A stretch of DNA of 64,000 nucleotides from Rhea pennata (GCF_028389875.1 NC_084675.1:20794412-20858411), one strand, 5' to 3'; shown: positions 35,184 through 45,599, numbered from the stretch's first letter. The notes: generated by a model from the letters alone, not told the origin. A program made the numbers and translations.

Positions 35184-35295
35184 GGAGCCCACGGGTCGGC
35201 AGCAGCAAAAGCTTTCCGAGGGCCCACATCTCTATGTGAGGTTATAACAGCAGTGTTAATCTTCTATTCAGTGTTTACCGAGCCAGCTCATCCGC

Positions 35296-35303
35296 GGGGC
35301 GGG
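35296..35303 (+). promoter_or_regulatory. GC box (SP/KLF-type site)
   Basis: GGGGCGGG, a classical SP1/KLF recognition word, inside the CpG island. Confidence 0.5.
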
Positions 35304-35458
35304 TGGAAGGCAGCCAGCTCGCCAGAGAACGGGCTTTATTAAAAAACGCGGAGCTGTGTTGCTTTTAGCAGCGACCCCGCCGCGGTGCGCCGCGCTTCTC
35401 GGGGCTGCGGCTCCCCGCGCCCGGCTCGCCCAGGGCAGCCCCGGCCCCGGCCCGCCTC

Positions 35459-35553
35459 GGGGGGGGGGAAGGGGGTGGCGGGGGGGGGGGGAGGCCGCAC
35501 CCCCCCACCCCCATGCTGCCCCCCTCCTCCGCCCCCCTCCTCCCTCCCCCCGC
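35459..35553. other. G-run block followed by C-run block
   Basis: The + strand carries G runs of 10, 5 and 12 (35459-35491), then switches to C runs of 7, 5 and 6 and further C-rich sequence to 35553. Each strand can therefore form a G-quadruplex, and the G and C blocks could pair with each other. Such blocks affect replication and transcription and are prone to assembly error. Confidence 0.8.
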
Positions 35554-36310
35554 CGCGGAAAACCCCGCTGCGGGATTTAGCGCGTTACCTTGCGCAGCCG
35601 GGGACGTTTGGCTCGGGACGGGAGGCCGAGGCCGGCAGCGGCCGCCCGCGGCAGTGCTGAGCCGCGGCTCCCGCAGCCCCCCGGGGCTCGCCGCGGCGGC
35701 GGCGGCGGCGCGCCGGCTCCGGGCTTTCTGCGCTCGCTGCTTTCGCTCACGTAGCTTTTATTTATTCCTGTATTTGTTTGTTTTACGCAAGGGTGGGGGG
35801 AGTCTTTCGGCCCGTGCCAGCAGGCAGAAATCCCCGTTTCGAAACGGGAAGGAAAGGGGGAGGGAAGAGCAAACCCGCCGCGGAAAAGTGCGGAGGATGC
35901 AGGGGCGAGAACGGGGCACCAAGAAGCGCCTCGCCCCGGCGCGCTCAGCCCCGTGCGCAGCGCCTTTCCGCCCGACCCGCGCGGAGCCCGTCCCCGCGCG
36001 GGGGCGGCGGCTCCGCGGGGGCGCCCGCTGCCGCGGCGCTCCGCGGGGGCAGGTGCCGCCTCCTGCCGCAGCGCAGGCGGCCCCGGGCCCGGCCGCCCCT
36101 GCCTTTGCTGGGCTGAAAATGAGCAAAACCGGCCGGGAGATGCGCGGGGCTGCGCGCCCGCCCGCCGGCCCCGCTCCCCTCCCCGCGCGGCCGCTGCTGC
36201 CTTTCCTCGACGGGCTGTTTAGTTAGAGATTTTGCCAACTTCCTGACGGTTCGTTTTCTAATTCTGAAAAAAAAAAAAGGAGAGAACCGCATTTCCTTTT
36301 TGGCTTAAGA

Positions 36311-36442
36311 GGGAGAGAGAGAGAGAGAAGCGGAGGCTGGGGGCTGGTGGACTCATCAAGCTGTATGTACTGGACTTTTCTCTTTCCTCTCCCCCTCCGA
36401 GCCCGTCTCGAAACCTTCCTCCTCTTCCTCTTCCTCCCCTCC
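36311..36442. repeat. (GA)n then (TCC/TTC)n purine-pyrimidine tracts
   Basis: A GA run at about 36311-36330 is followed by a C/T tract including CTTCCTCCTCTTCCTCTTCC up to 36442. These GA/CT tracts at the edge of a CpG island resemble GAGA-type promoter-proximal sequence and can form triplex DNA. Confidence 0.75.
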
Positions 36443-36532
36443 AAGCCCCGGGTTTGCACCGTCTCCTTCCCTGCTCTCAAGCTTCTGCCTTGCAAAAATG
36501 CAGCTGGGACGAGACCCCGGGCAGAGAGGGAT

Positions 36533-36552
36533 GCAGAGCAGATCTGCTCTGC
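36533..36552. repeat. Perfect 20-bp palindrome
   Basis: GCAGAGCAGA followed directly by TCTGCTCTGC: two 10-base arms with no spacer. It lies just outside the 3' edge of the CpG island. No repeat family or known operator explains it. Confidence 0.9.
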
Positions 36553-37109
36553 GGGGCTGCCTCGTAGGCGCTTCTGTCCTAAATTTGATTCTTTTGCCTT
36601 AAATAGCTGAAAAAACCCTTATTTCTCTCTGCCCCCCCCCCGTGTTTTATTTCCGATTTCACGTCCTATCCTTTCAGTTCTTGTGGCTACAACAAGAGAT
36701 CCAACTGCAGAAAGAAAAGTAAACATGGAAATCGATTCCATTTTTTTAATTATTATTATTCACTTCAGTTTTCTGTTGTTGGGTATGTTTGAGTTTATTT
36801 TAATATTTTTTCGATTGTTTTTTGAGGGCAGCAAAGCTATTTTGCAGCATTTTCCCCCCAGCTCTACTAGCTTTTATTGCTACTTTTAAAACCATATCAT
36901 TTTTATGGTTGATTTTCATCCCTAACCCTACTATATTAGAATAAGCTTGAAATGGGTAGTGATTGCGGGACACCCAGCTTAGAATAAGCACAGCACTCTT
37001 TAAAGAATGACTTCCCCCCCCTCTTCTAAACTATTTTGTGCAGTCTGATGTTTATCATTTAAATCAACAGTGACTTCAATAATGTCTGCGGCAGGTCAGG
37101 AGCTGAGGA
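36553..37109. other. AT-rich island flank, no gene seen
   Basis: Passes from the island shore into AT-rich DNA with ATTATTATTCACTTC and CATATCATTTTTATGG words. Short frames only. Confidence 0.5.
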
Positions 37110-37170
37110 CACGAAGGGCCCTATCCAAGACCTCCTGAAATCAGCAGGAACTTTGGATCAGGCCCTAAAG
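37110..37170. repeat. Old palindromic amniote DNA element, short copy
   Basis: CTATCCAAGACCTCCTGAAA, CAGCAGGAACTTTGGATCAG and GCCCT follow the arms of a common sauropsid palindrome ('atccaaagcc..ctgaagtcaatgg' and 'ctttggatcaggccct'). ATCCAA and TTGGAT form the inverted ends. Confidence 0.6.
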
Positions 37171-37659
37171 AAATAAATTAGAGAAAAATCCTGGGTATAG
37201 TGTGAGGGAAAATATATACGAGTCAGAGAGAATGGTGCTTTGTTCAGCTGCAACAAGGAAGGGGTAGAGTAAAATTCAAACTGCTTTCTAATGGTCTTCC
37301 ATCTGAAGGTATTTAACTAGGGTTGAAATCTTAAATCATCTTCAGATTAGGGCCTGTTTTGGGCGTTAGTCTCAAAGGTTAGTCAAACTCTATTTGCTAC
37401 CTGGGTAAAAATGCAGCATGATTTGAGTTTGGAGGACTGAGCCCTGGAGCCCACTGAGTCCTGTGCCCAAAGTCTCCCCTACACTTACCTCTATGTGTAT
37501 AAATAAACACGCACATTTTTGTCAGCACTGACGCGTGCCTGCCTGTCTGTGGATGTGCAAAAGCGTTTCTGGAAAGGTGCAGACACATATATTTTAATAC
37601 TATTGCTAACTGTATAGGAAAGAGATACAACATGCACTGCAAAGCGCAGTTTAAGGCAA
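37171..37659. other. Intergenic DNA, no gene seen
   Basis: Mixed AT-rich sequence. Minus-strand frames running into the CpG patch (37397-37890) have no recognised domain. Confidence 0.5.
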
Positions 37660-37870
37660 GGTTTATTCTGCTTTTCTGTACGCCGGTCTCCGTTTCTCTC
37701 TGCGGAGACGTCCGCAGACGGCCCTGCGTGAGCAGCGGGGCCAGGGGGTGACCGCCGCGTACGGGTGCACCGGCGCGTCGTGGGGCCGGCGGCGCGTGGG
37801 TCTGGCCGTGGGGGTGCGAGCGAGGCGGGGAAGACGACAGCGAGACACGACCGCGCATCCAGGAGCAAGG
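37660..37870. promoter_or_regulatory. CpG-rich patch downstream of the main island
   Basis: About 200 bases with dense CpG, such as CCGCCGCGTACGGGTGCACC and GGCGCGTCGTGGGGCCGGCG. GGCCAGGGGGTGAC near 37739 is a partial CTCF-like match. It may be a secondary promoter or a Polycomb-type CpG patch of the same domain. Confidence 0.6.
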
Positions 37871-38039
37871 CTAAGCTCCTCAGAGGGCATTTCTGCCTTT
37901 CTTTGCTAGTGGGTCGCTTCCTCGAGTTTTACATCAGTGGGGAATTTCTACCACGATCATAAATCCAAACTCCCGCATCGGACGTGCACCCCGCACAAAA
38001 CCAGCTTTCGGGGGCACGTGCATCTGCCTGGGAGACAGG

Positions 38040-38520
38040 GACGGGTTGAGACAACGCTACTCATTTCAAGTGTTGACATCTAGCAAGGAAATCAAAATAT
38101 TTGTCCAGCCTTTGCTACAGGATTTTGTTATTCTTCCATCGAAACTGTTGCTTTGTAAATCTTTTTTAAAGCTGTTAAACCGAAGCACAGATTGCTATCA
38201 GGGAAATCTGCCTCGTGCTGGGGTGCCTGCTCTCTCCGTTAGATGGCATTGCGACTTTTGCAGTGCAAGCTGCGCAGAGCAGCTTCGTGCGCTCGGGACC
38301 GGTCCGCTCATGCTGCAAGGGCTTGTATTTGCATTGCAGTTGAAAGCATATTTATCTTTTCAGCACTTGTTATGTACTTATAGTACAATTTACTTTATCA
38401 ACAGACAGTTTAATAATTTTTATCGGCTGGGCTTCTGTATCAAAATTCAGAATTAATGCCCTCTCCCTATAAACAGCATGCATGTTGCATCTGCTTTTTT
38501 GCAGGTAGAAGCATTATAAA
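38040..38520. promoter_or_regulatory. Candidate conserved non-coding element
   Basis: Complex, repeat-free DNA with an octamer ATTTGCAT (POU type) at 38327-38334, CATATTTATC, GTTTAATAATTTTTATCGG and TATAAACAGCATGCATG. A 136-codon stop-free frame (38046-38456) crosses it without any recognisable domain; a long stop-free frame can arise in conserved non-coding DNA. Confidence 0.35.
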
Positions 38521-39719
38521 AATAATTGGTTACTATGTTGTACTTAAAAAAAAAGGAACATAACAGGCCAGCATAAAACATAACATAATATGTTATCATT
38601 TCCTGTTTTCCAAAGGTTTGAATACCTGACGATTCACCCTAGCCGTGCGAGGTAGCCAGCGTGCTTGGGCAAACGGATTTCATACGGCTACAAAGTGCGG
38701 CTCTGCTGCACATTGCTCAAAGGCACGACAACACCAGGAAAAAGACAGGTTTTTTGAGCATGTTGGATCCGGGGGATTATAGCTGTTATTTTAAATAGTA
38801 AAAATAATTACAACTCCAAAAAAAGAATGAGATATAAATCAATTAAAAAAAAAAATCTACTTTCTGCTCACTTTAACGTTCTGTCTGTGGGAGCTCTCCT
38901 TTTACAGGTCAGGACAGCATTTTTTTGAATTTGAAAAAATCCTTAAATTGCAGAAAAATCCACTAATTTTGTTTGCAGAGGTAGTTTTAACCATAAAATA
39001 ATTAGCCTAATTTAATTTACACTGGTGAAATTTCATTAACCAAATTAGAGCCAGTCCCTTATTTACAGTGAGGTTGGTAAGAGCAGACTCGGTCTCACAC
39101 AGTTTGCTATTGTTTGTTTTGTTTTGTTTTTTTCCCCTGACTTCTTGCTGTCATTTAATTTAAAGGGCAGACTTTGTGTTTATACCCATTTAGGAAAAAT
39201 GTGCTAAAGAACTAAATCTGCATTTTAATCTCAAGACACTGTCTTTAAAGAAGGAATTCCCAAGAAGCATTTAAAACATTCTGACTCACAGGGAAAGATC
39301 AGATTGTGTATTTTGTCAAAGTTACGAATGGTAAGCTGTGTTGCAAATGTTAGTTTGCTACACGTATGATAAAATGCCTACTCTCACCAAGGGCTGAATA
39401 GATTTTAAAGCACTGGGCATTTTTACCTAGGAAAATGATTTTTATTTTAAGATGTGGCTTTTCTTTCCACAATACAAATAGTTTACCATTTTGTTTTCTT
39501 TTCTGGACCCTGCACCAGATTATTTATCTGAGCAAATTTTAAAACTCTGATTTGCTGGACTTTTTCTTAATGACCCATGCTGCTCTCTTGTGCTCCTCAT
39601 ACAAAGGAGTAACCTGGCTAATCCGACAACTGAAGTTTTCATAAACTTTTCTGATGCGCGCGGAACGTTACAGCACTCTGATTTGAGTTTGTGAGTCAGT
39701 GAAAATGAAAAGAAGTTTT
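38521..39719. promoter_or_regulatory. AT-rich block with enhancer-like words
   Basis: Contains an inverted repeat ATAACATA-A-TATGTTAT at 38580-38596. CATAAAATAATTAGCC and TAATTTAATTTACACTGG lie near 38990-39030, with many TTTAAT words. The density of homeodomain-type sites suggests regulatory DNA, but part may simply be AT-rich background. Confidence 0.25.
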
Positions 39720-39975
39720 AATTCTAACACCTTAGATTTTTAGACTCCAGCAATGACAAATTGAGCGTTCGTGCCACATGCACATTTATAAATGTGAGCT
39801 GAGGAATGCTTTCCCCGGTCGCTTCTGAAAGAGCCTGAGCAGATGAATCAAGATCAACATCTAAATAGATGCATCCGAAGAAAAGTAGCTTTAATGCCTG
39901 GGGAGCCCAACGGGAAGGCGCTAATTCACTTGTACGCCGTTTAAGCGGGTTGATGACCGAGATTTTGTTTGTTTG
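39720..39975. promoter_or_regulatory. Candidate conserved element with 16-bp palindrome
   Basis: Includes the perfect palindrome CACATTTATAAATGTG at 39781-39796 and CATCTA-AA-TAGATG near 39860. Words such as GGCGCTAATTCACTTG and GCCGTTTAAGCGGGTTGATG follow. CpG are retained in AT-rich DNA. Enhancer-like by appearance. Confidence 0.35.
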
Positions 39976-40363
39976 GTTAAAGGCCGTTTTTGCCCTTTGC
40001 AGATTCCAGGAGAGACCATAATGTTACGTGGTTCATTCCAGTAATTCATGTTGCATTATCTGAAGTTGTAGAAACGCAAAGCAGTTTTTTTCCTTGTATC
40101 AGTTTGCAGCTAAAAACAGGAGGGCCGAAGCCAAGGAAGAGAGAGGCAGTGAGACAAAACCAAACAAACAAAGCCGGAGTGAAGTGTGATTTCCAAACGG
40201 AGAATTTAAAGTCACAACAGCGGTTAATTCGGCAGCGTTAGGTGTGGTAGCATGTTCTGCACAAGGGCACAGTCACGTTACGTTGCAGCCCGTAGAGTTG
40301 CATTACAAGGTCTGTGTACCTTCTGCTTTCCTTATTTTTAACTTTTCTTAAGATGCATTTATT

Positions 40364-40404
40364 GCTTTTTTTTCTTTCTTTTTCTTTCTTTTTTCTTTTT
40401 TTTT
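40364..40404 (+). repeat. T-rich (TTTC)n tract
   Basis: Imperfect TTTC repeats and T runs; simple sequence. Confidence 0.9.
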
Positions 40405-40456
40405 AAAGTAACCTCTGTCATTCTACGCAAGGGTTGTGTTCTAGCAAACTGGATCT

Positions 40457-40470
40457 CCCCCCCCCCCCCC
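40457..40470 (+). repeat. (C)14 homopolymer
   Basis: Fourteen consecutive C. A shorter C10 run lies near 40769. Confidence 0.95.
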
Positions 40471-40799
40471 GCACTCAGTGCACTAACAACGATACCATCA
40501 GCATCATCACCAACTGAAACAAGGCAGGATTTCATTTTGGGGGCAGAGGGATAAGGATTTGCGATCAGGGAGAATCAGAGACTGGAATTGGGAGATATTG
40601 GTGAATTTCCATGAAAAATCAATGAGGAGCTGGAGTGATTTCCCCACACACACTCCCAAGAAGGGGAAGAAAACTGATATCAAAGTCAACAGCCTTGGAG
40701 CTTTACTTGCTTTTGACCTTTATCGGGGAGCAGAAGCAGCAGTGCGCAAATGCCGGGGCAATGACACGCCCCCCCCCCCAAACAGAGTTTGTGCTTTAA

Positions 40800-41300
40800 A
40801 GCGGGAAAATTAGATGAAAGTAATTTAAACATATATTCCTGTGACAGCTAGCAGCTGAAACAATCTGCTCTTGAGAAACACGTACACAAACGGTCAACGC
40901 GTTGGTATGCGTTGCAGCATTTTTGCAACTTTATCTGGCGTTATAAGGCCCTGGCTGAAACCCCTGGAAAGCTGGCAGAGCAAACAAACAAACAGAAAGG
41001 GGACGTGGCAGCTCTCGGGGGGTCGGGCTTCCTTGCTTCCCTCTTCATCACCGAACGGCATCTCTCCCCCAGTCATTTTTAACTATGCTTTGGGGTGTTT
41101 GGCGCATTGCAAATTGCTTGCTTTGCACATACGGCGTATGCATGATGTCTACGGGAGTCACAGACCCCGGCTGAGATTTCCAAAAAGTCAAATCGTGGTC
41201 TTAGGCAATGATGCGAGTCTAAATAAATGCTTAAAACCTCTGGGGGGGAGAAAAAAAATCTGTGTGGCTCTTCTGATTAGACTAAAATAATAAAAATAAC
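40800..41300. promoter_or_regulatory. Candidate conserved non-coding element
   Basis: Complex sequence retaining CpG (GGTCAACGCGTTGGTATGCG) near 40900, followed by CTGGCGTTATAAGGCCC. CTAAATAAATGCTTAAAACC lies near 41220. A 139-codon frame (40871-41290) crosses it without any domain. Confidence 0.25.
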
Positions 41301-41313
41301 AATAATAAAGCCA

Positions 41314-41400
41314 TGGAAGGGCCAAACTCTGCTGTAAGCAACCCAAATGGAAATCACACTGCAGTAATGACCACTCAGGCCAGTTCTTACTAACAGGAAC
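41314..41400. repeat. Old palindromic amniote DNA element, worn copy
   Basis: Starts AGGGCCAAACTCTGCTGTAA, as in the consensus 'agggccaaattctgctct', and ends near ACTCAGGCC. The centre is decayed. Confidence 0.4.
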
Positions 41401-41759
41401 GTGGAAACTATATTCTTGCCTTAAAAGCAGATGAGCAGAGGCTCTGCCTCTATTTAGGCTCCTGTCGGCTCAGGGCTTTAGGGTGCCTTACTTTCCCATC
41501 GCTGCCAGCCCCTCTGAGGCACGTTCTTGCCATCTCCACGGTTCTGTCCGAAAGAGATGCAAACCACAGGCTGGCCGTGATACTGGCTTTACGTGCTTGA
41601 ATAAGCTTCGCCGCCAGCCGTGGGATCTGTTTCAATCCGGATGCCCCTGGAGCAGAAATGCATTCAGAGGCAAAGCCCCGGGCTCCCACGTGTAGCCAGC
41701 GTGAATATGGGGGGGAGTATTAGTTGATGAATGAAAGCAAGGAAAGTATTTTTGCTCAT
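41401..41759. other. Moderately GC-rich spacer, no gene seen
   Basis: Opposite-strand frames at 41450-41695 cover each other; no recognised content. Confidence 0.45.
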
Positions 41760-42010
41760 GATTAAAAAAATAAATTAGTTTTAAAAGAACATATTATATT
41801 TATCCAGTTTTGAATTTGGCTGAGGTTTGCTATAAAAATAGTGCCGTAATTTTTTAAGAAACATTCTCTGTTTGGATAGATTAACTGTACACGCAGGCAC
41901 TTTAGCTTTTGATTCCTTTCAGCAATATAGTAATATTCATTGCTGGCATCCAAAGCTGCTCTTAATATAAACAGTTTGGGAAATCTTCAGTGCCAGGCTG
42001 ATAAAAATCT
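41760..42010. promoter_or_regulatory. Candidate conserved non-coding element
   Basis: AT-rich complex sequence with ATAAATTAGTTTTAAAAG, CAATATAGTAATATTCATTG and CTTAATATAAACAG (forkhead/HOX-like). It ends sharply at a CpG-rich patch. Confidence 0.3.
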
Positions 42011-42039
42011 CTTTGAAACGGAGGGCAGCGATGAGCCAC

Positions 42040-42535
42040 TGTCAAAGCACGCGATCCCCCCTCGGCCCTGCGGCCCCCCGTGCCGGGGAGGCTTTGCCTG
42101 CAGAGATGCTTCGTACGCTCGGGGCCATGCACCTCTGCACGATGCCCAGCGTAGAAAACCCTTTAGAGAATGGTATTATCACCAAACCAGCCGGTGTTGT
42201 GTGTGCACAGGGAGAAAATAATACGGGGAGTCGCAGCTAGGCAGGATTTTCCATCTCCCGCTGCAAAACATCTAGTTTTTCCAGCCGCGGGAGCACGCTG
42301 CCGAGCGCCGGCGCGAGCGTGGCACCTCCGCCCCAGCGCGCCGCTGCCTCCTCGTCTCCCTTCAGCCTCGTGGCAAACGTTTCTGCTTCCTTTTGAGCGT
42401 GGGAAAAGCCCCAGCGAAGCGACGGGCCGGGGGAGGCTGCGCGAGGGTTTTTTTTTCTCTCTGCGTCCCCTCGGTGCCCGCTGCGGAAATCTCCCTCTGC
42501 GCCCCTTCCCGCCGGTCCCGCTGCTCGCAGATATC
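42040..42535. promoter_or_regulatory. Secondary CpG-rich region
   Basis: GC-rich DNA with many CpG, including CGAGCGCCGGCGCGAGCGTG and AAGCGACGGGCCGGGGGAGG. Long stop-free frames on both strands (42163-42583) fit GC richness rather than a gene. Confidence 0.65.
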
Positions 42536-42799
42536 ATCGGCCGTACAGTAATCCCTCCGACAGCCTGGGAAGCTTATTTATAGCCAGTATTCCCCTATCT
42601 ATTAAATCGGGGCCAGATCCACCTCATCCGAGGCAAATTTTCTTAGTTCCCTTGGAGTCCCAAACTACCCAAATAAGCAAGTTTGTCCTCTCAGCTCTGG
42701 GTGTCAGAGGGGCGTTTTGGAGGTGGGAGCAGGTCGGGTCGAAGTCGTTGGCGCCACCCATACAGCTCGAGCCCCGCGTGGCTCTTCCCGGTCCCAGCG

Positions 42800-43070
42800 T
42801 CAGCGCACTGAACATGAAGGATTTTAAAACAAAATCCGAGGGAGCAATTTCCTTTGACCCGTCCAGATACCAAAGTTGCTGTGGCTGTAAATCACCTCTT
42901 CTTTGCCGTGAATTTTTCAGTGAAATTTCAGCCTGTAACTGGCTTCGCTTTCGCTGGTGATTATTTATGCCTCGCAGTGCTCTTTTGTAAATCCTGCAAT
43001 ATTTCTGAGCTGTTAATTTAAGCCCTGTTAATCTCCTTTGCAAAAGTTATCTTGGGAGGTTTTTCATAGC
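42800..43070. promoter_or_regulatory. Candidate conserved element carrying shared 14-mer
   Basis: Complex repeat-free DNA with GTGATTATTTATGC at 42957-42970, TTAATT at 43013-43018 and TTAATC at 43028-43033. The 14-mer recurs inverted at 45051-45064. The TGATTAT/TTTATG core resembles PBX-HOX composite sites. Confidence 0.4.
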
Positions 43071-43209
43071 GCAGTATTTTTACGTTAGTGCCTACACTGA
43101 TGCAATGCCAACACGACCGTGAACGGGCCCAAAAAAATGAACGTTCAATTAAACACCTCACTGCTCTTCTGACATCTTAATTTCTTCTTCTTTTTTTTTT
43201 CTCTTTCTA

Positions 43210-43235
43210 AGAGAGAATTAGTAGGAATTCTCTCT
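43210..43235. repeat. 10-bp inverted repeat, 6-nt loop
   Basis: AGAGAGAATT, then AGTAGG, then AATTCTCTCT, at the end of a pyrimidine-rich tract. A smaller one (GATAATT, four bases, AATTATC) lies at 43517-43534. Confidence 0.85.
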
Positions 43236-44999
43236 CTCATCACACTCCAAGTTTCTGTGTAATTCAGTTATGCTTGTCTGTATCCTTCTTCTTTGGCTTC
43301 ACTGAATGATACATAAGGTTGTGTGTTCCCTCTCAGAGAAGACTCAGATCAGCCCAGAATTAGCTGTATTTCTGTATGTTTGTGTATGCCCAATAGTATC
43401 ACTTATATCATCTCAAAAATAGAAAGGTCCAAGCTGATATTATTACTTATTCTTAAATTGTGTTAATAATGTTCCATCTTCAGAGATTGGTGATTCATTA
43501 CAGCAGCAGTGGTAATGATAATTAAAAAATTATCGAGAAACAACACATCTTTGCGCTGGCGTTCCTTGCCGTGCTAGCTGCCAGCGTGCATCCACTTCTC
43601 CTAACCTGTGGGACAGAAATAACCTTGCGACTGGGAGAAACGTAAGTTTCTTATAAGGATGCAAGACAGGAAAGCTTTTCCTTTAAATCGAAAGCAATTG
43701 GTTTCTGGAAGAGTTTTGAGGCAGAAATTCTGCTGCTGGTGGGATACACCAGTCCTTCCACCTGCCCACAGGCGTAATTCATTGGGGTTAACATCAAAAC
43801 CAAAGCCCTTATTTTTAATACCGCTCTAATCCGTGGCCTGCTGCGACGCGGCGTGCCTTCCCGCGGGCGCTGGCCGGCACGGGACCAGACGGGATATCCC
43901 GGTGGTGGGGGAGAGTCGCCCACGGAGATGGCCAGGCCGTGGGGATTTGTCACCGCGAGGCACCTACTCTCCATGGGGAGACTGCGGGGACGAGAGCGGG
44001 GCTTGCCCAGGGAACGAGTCTCTGGCCGGGAGGACCAGACACTGCAGTTCAGGGGACCTCCTCGAACGGCTCCTCCTGCACCGTGCACATTACTGGGGTG
44101 GCTGGACCATAGTGTCCTTATGTTGCAGCTTGTCTACCCGTGAGCTGGCAATGCCCAGATGGACATACCCATTTGGCTACCTCCTCTTGGGAAGAAGCTT
44201 CACCCACGTCTCCTTCTGAGACATACTTTGTCTTGCAGCTGTAGATTCTCTTGTCCTACATAATTCCTTTCTCCATAGAAAGATGGGATGTCCCCAAGGC
44301 CCTTTGCTCCCCAGCCGCCCTTTGAACCACGGGCATTAGGAGCCGTCCGAGGTCGCCCTGCCCAGTACAGCTGAGCACTGTCCCCACTCACGCAGCAGCT
44401 ACACCCAGCTCGGGTGGATGCCGGGGTCTGTACAGCAAGTGGCCAATCCGAAATGCCAAATATGCAGAGGAAATACCTTCCCCGAAGCTGCTCAGCTCCT
44501 GCTGTGAAGCAAGCCACTGAAATTTTCATTCCATTAGCTAACATATCCATCGACGCTGCTGGTGGCTGCTTGCTTGGTGTTCAAAGCTGGAGCAGCCTGG
44601 AAGCCCTACTGCCTGGCGGTGAATGCTGATGCGGGTTTTTTTACGTGACTCTGCTCAGAAATGGTCACCGGCAAAGATGGGCAGCAGAGCACCGTGCTAG
44701 ATGCGACTGGAAGGTTGAGTTTCGCAGACTGCCTGAGCTGCGCAGGTGGATCGGTTTGCAGAAAGGTCACACCTAGCAACTTCTTAGGCCTCTGGTGTGA
44801 AAGATAAAGCCATCTGGTCACCATTTGACGGCTTAAATTGTAATTACACCATTTGGCCTATGAATTGCTGCAAGCCACTGTTTGAAGCTGCTGTGATTCA
44901 GCTATTCTAGCACCAAGATAGGAATCGAGTCATCACCCAGAAGCCGCATTACTGGAATTCATCTAGTTTCATCTCTGGCTCGCTTTTTATCTTTCAAAA
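43236..44999. other. Intergenic DNA, GC-richer in the middle
   Basis: A moderately CpG-rich patch spans about 43840-44080. Frames of 96-145 codons on both strands there have no recognised domain and cover each other. Confidence 0.45.
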
Positions 45000-45560
45000 T
45001 TTATCTCTGCAGATCTTCGTTATGATTGTGAACTTGGCAGCGACTGTTTAGCATAAATAATCACAGTCGCCGGTAACCAGTAACACCTGCTCGCCCATTA
45101 CGTGGAACAGGAGGAGAAACCGGGCATTTCCAGCCAAATTCCACCGGTGCAATATGGAAGTGTTTAAAGGAAGACCTGCACCACTCAGGGTAGCAGAGAT
45201 CTGAACCTTTAAATTACAGCCATTCCCGGCCTGACGATAAGTAAATAAACAATTCACAGCTGCATGGGCTAAACACAGAAACACATCTATCTCTTCCAGG
45301 CGTGATTGCTGAACAAGTAATTAAGTGCGAAATGTGAGCCCTCAATGTCAGTGTGAGATGATAAAGGTCTCCAGTTGTAAATTAACTGAACTCCAGTGAG
45401 CCCTCGATATTAACCCTTCAGGAGCCCTTGGGTGGCAATGGGTGCGTTAGCCACTACGGGGATGCTGCAGCATGAATCCAGTGCAATTTGCATGCAATTA
45501 TTCCTGACATTTGCCCCTAGGAATATGGAGTTGTTAGTTTAACAAATTAAAAAAACAAGC
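45000..45560. promoter_or_regulatory. Candidate conserved element, POU and HOX-like sites
   Basis: Contains GCATAAATAATCAC at 45051-45064, the inverted copy of the 14-mer at 42957. An octamer ATTTGCAT at 45486-45493 is followed by GCAATTA. CpG are preserved (CAGTCGCCGG) and no repeat is recognisable. One of the better enhancer candidates in the window. Confidence 0.4.
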
Positions 45561-45599
45561 GAGGGAGTTGCTTTCTCTCTACTCTCCAAGCTAGCACAG

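Larger units (their letters stand above)
34685..36235. promoter_or_regulatory. Main CpG island, likely promoter
   Basis: About 1.5 kb of GC-rich DNA packed with CpG (for example 12 CpG in 36001-36060), against an AT-rich background. It contains a GC box, G/C homopolymer blocks and many overlapping stop-free frames typical of CpG islands. Islands of this size in vertebrates usually mark promoters, often of developmental genes kept unmethylated. Direction of transcription is not evident: no TATA box, clear coding exon or first-exon donor can be fixed. It may serve a gene or non-coding RNA beyond the recognisable sequence. Confidence 0.85.

Noticed and set aside
35356..36292. Several long overlapping frames in the CpG island (up to 237 codons)
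   Set aside because: Open in many frames on both strands at once and of Pro/Ala/Arg-rich composition, as expected where GC-rich DNA lacks stop codons.
43840..44080. Moderately CpG-rich patch considered as a CpG island
   Set aside because: CpG density is visibly lower than in the other islands and it is short; kept as region text only.
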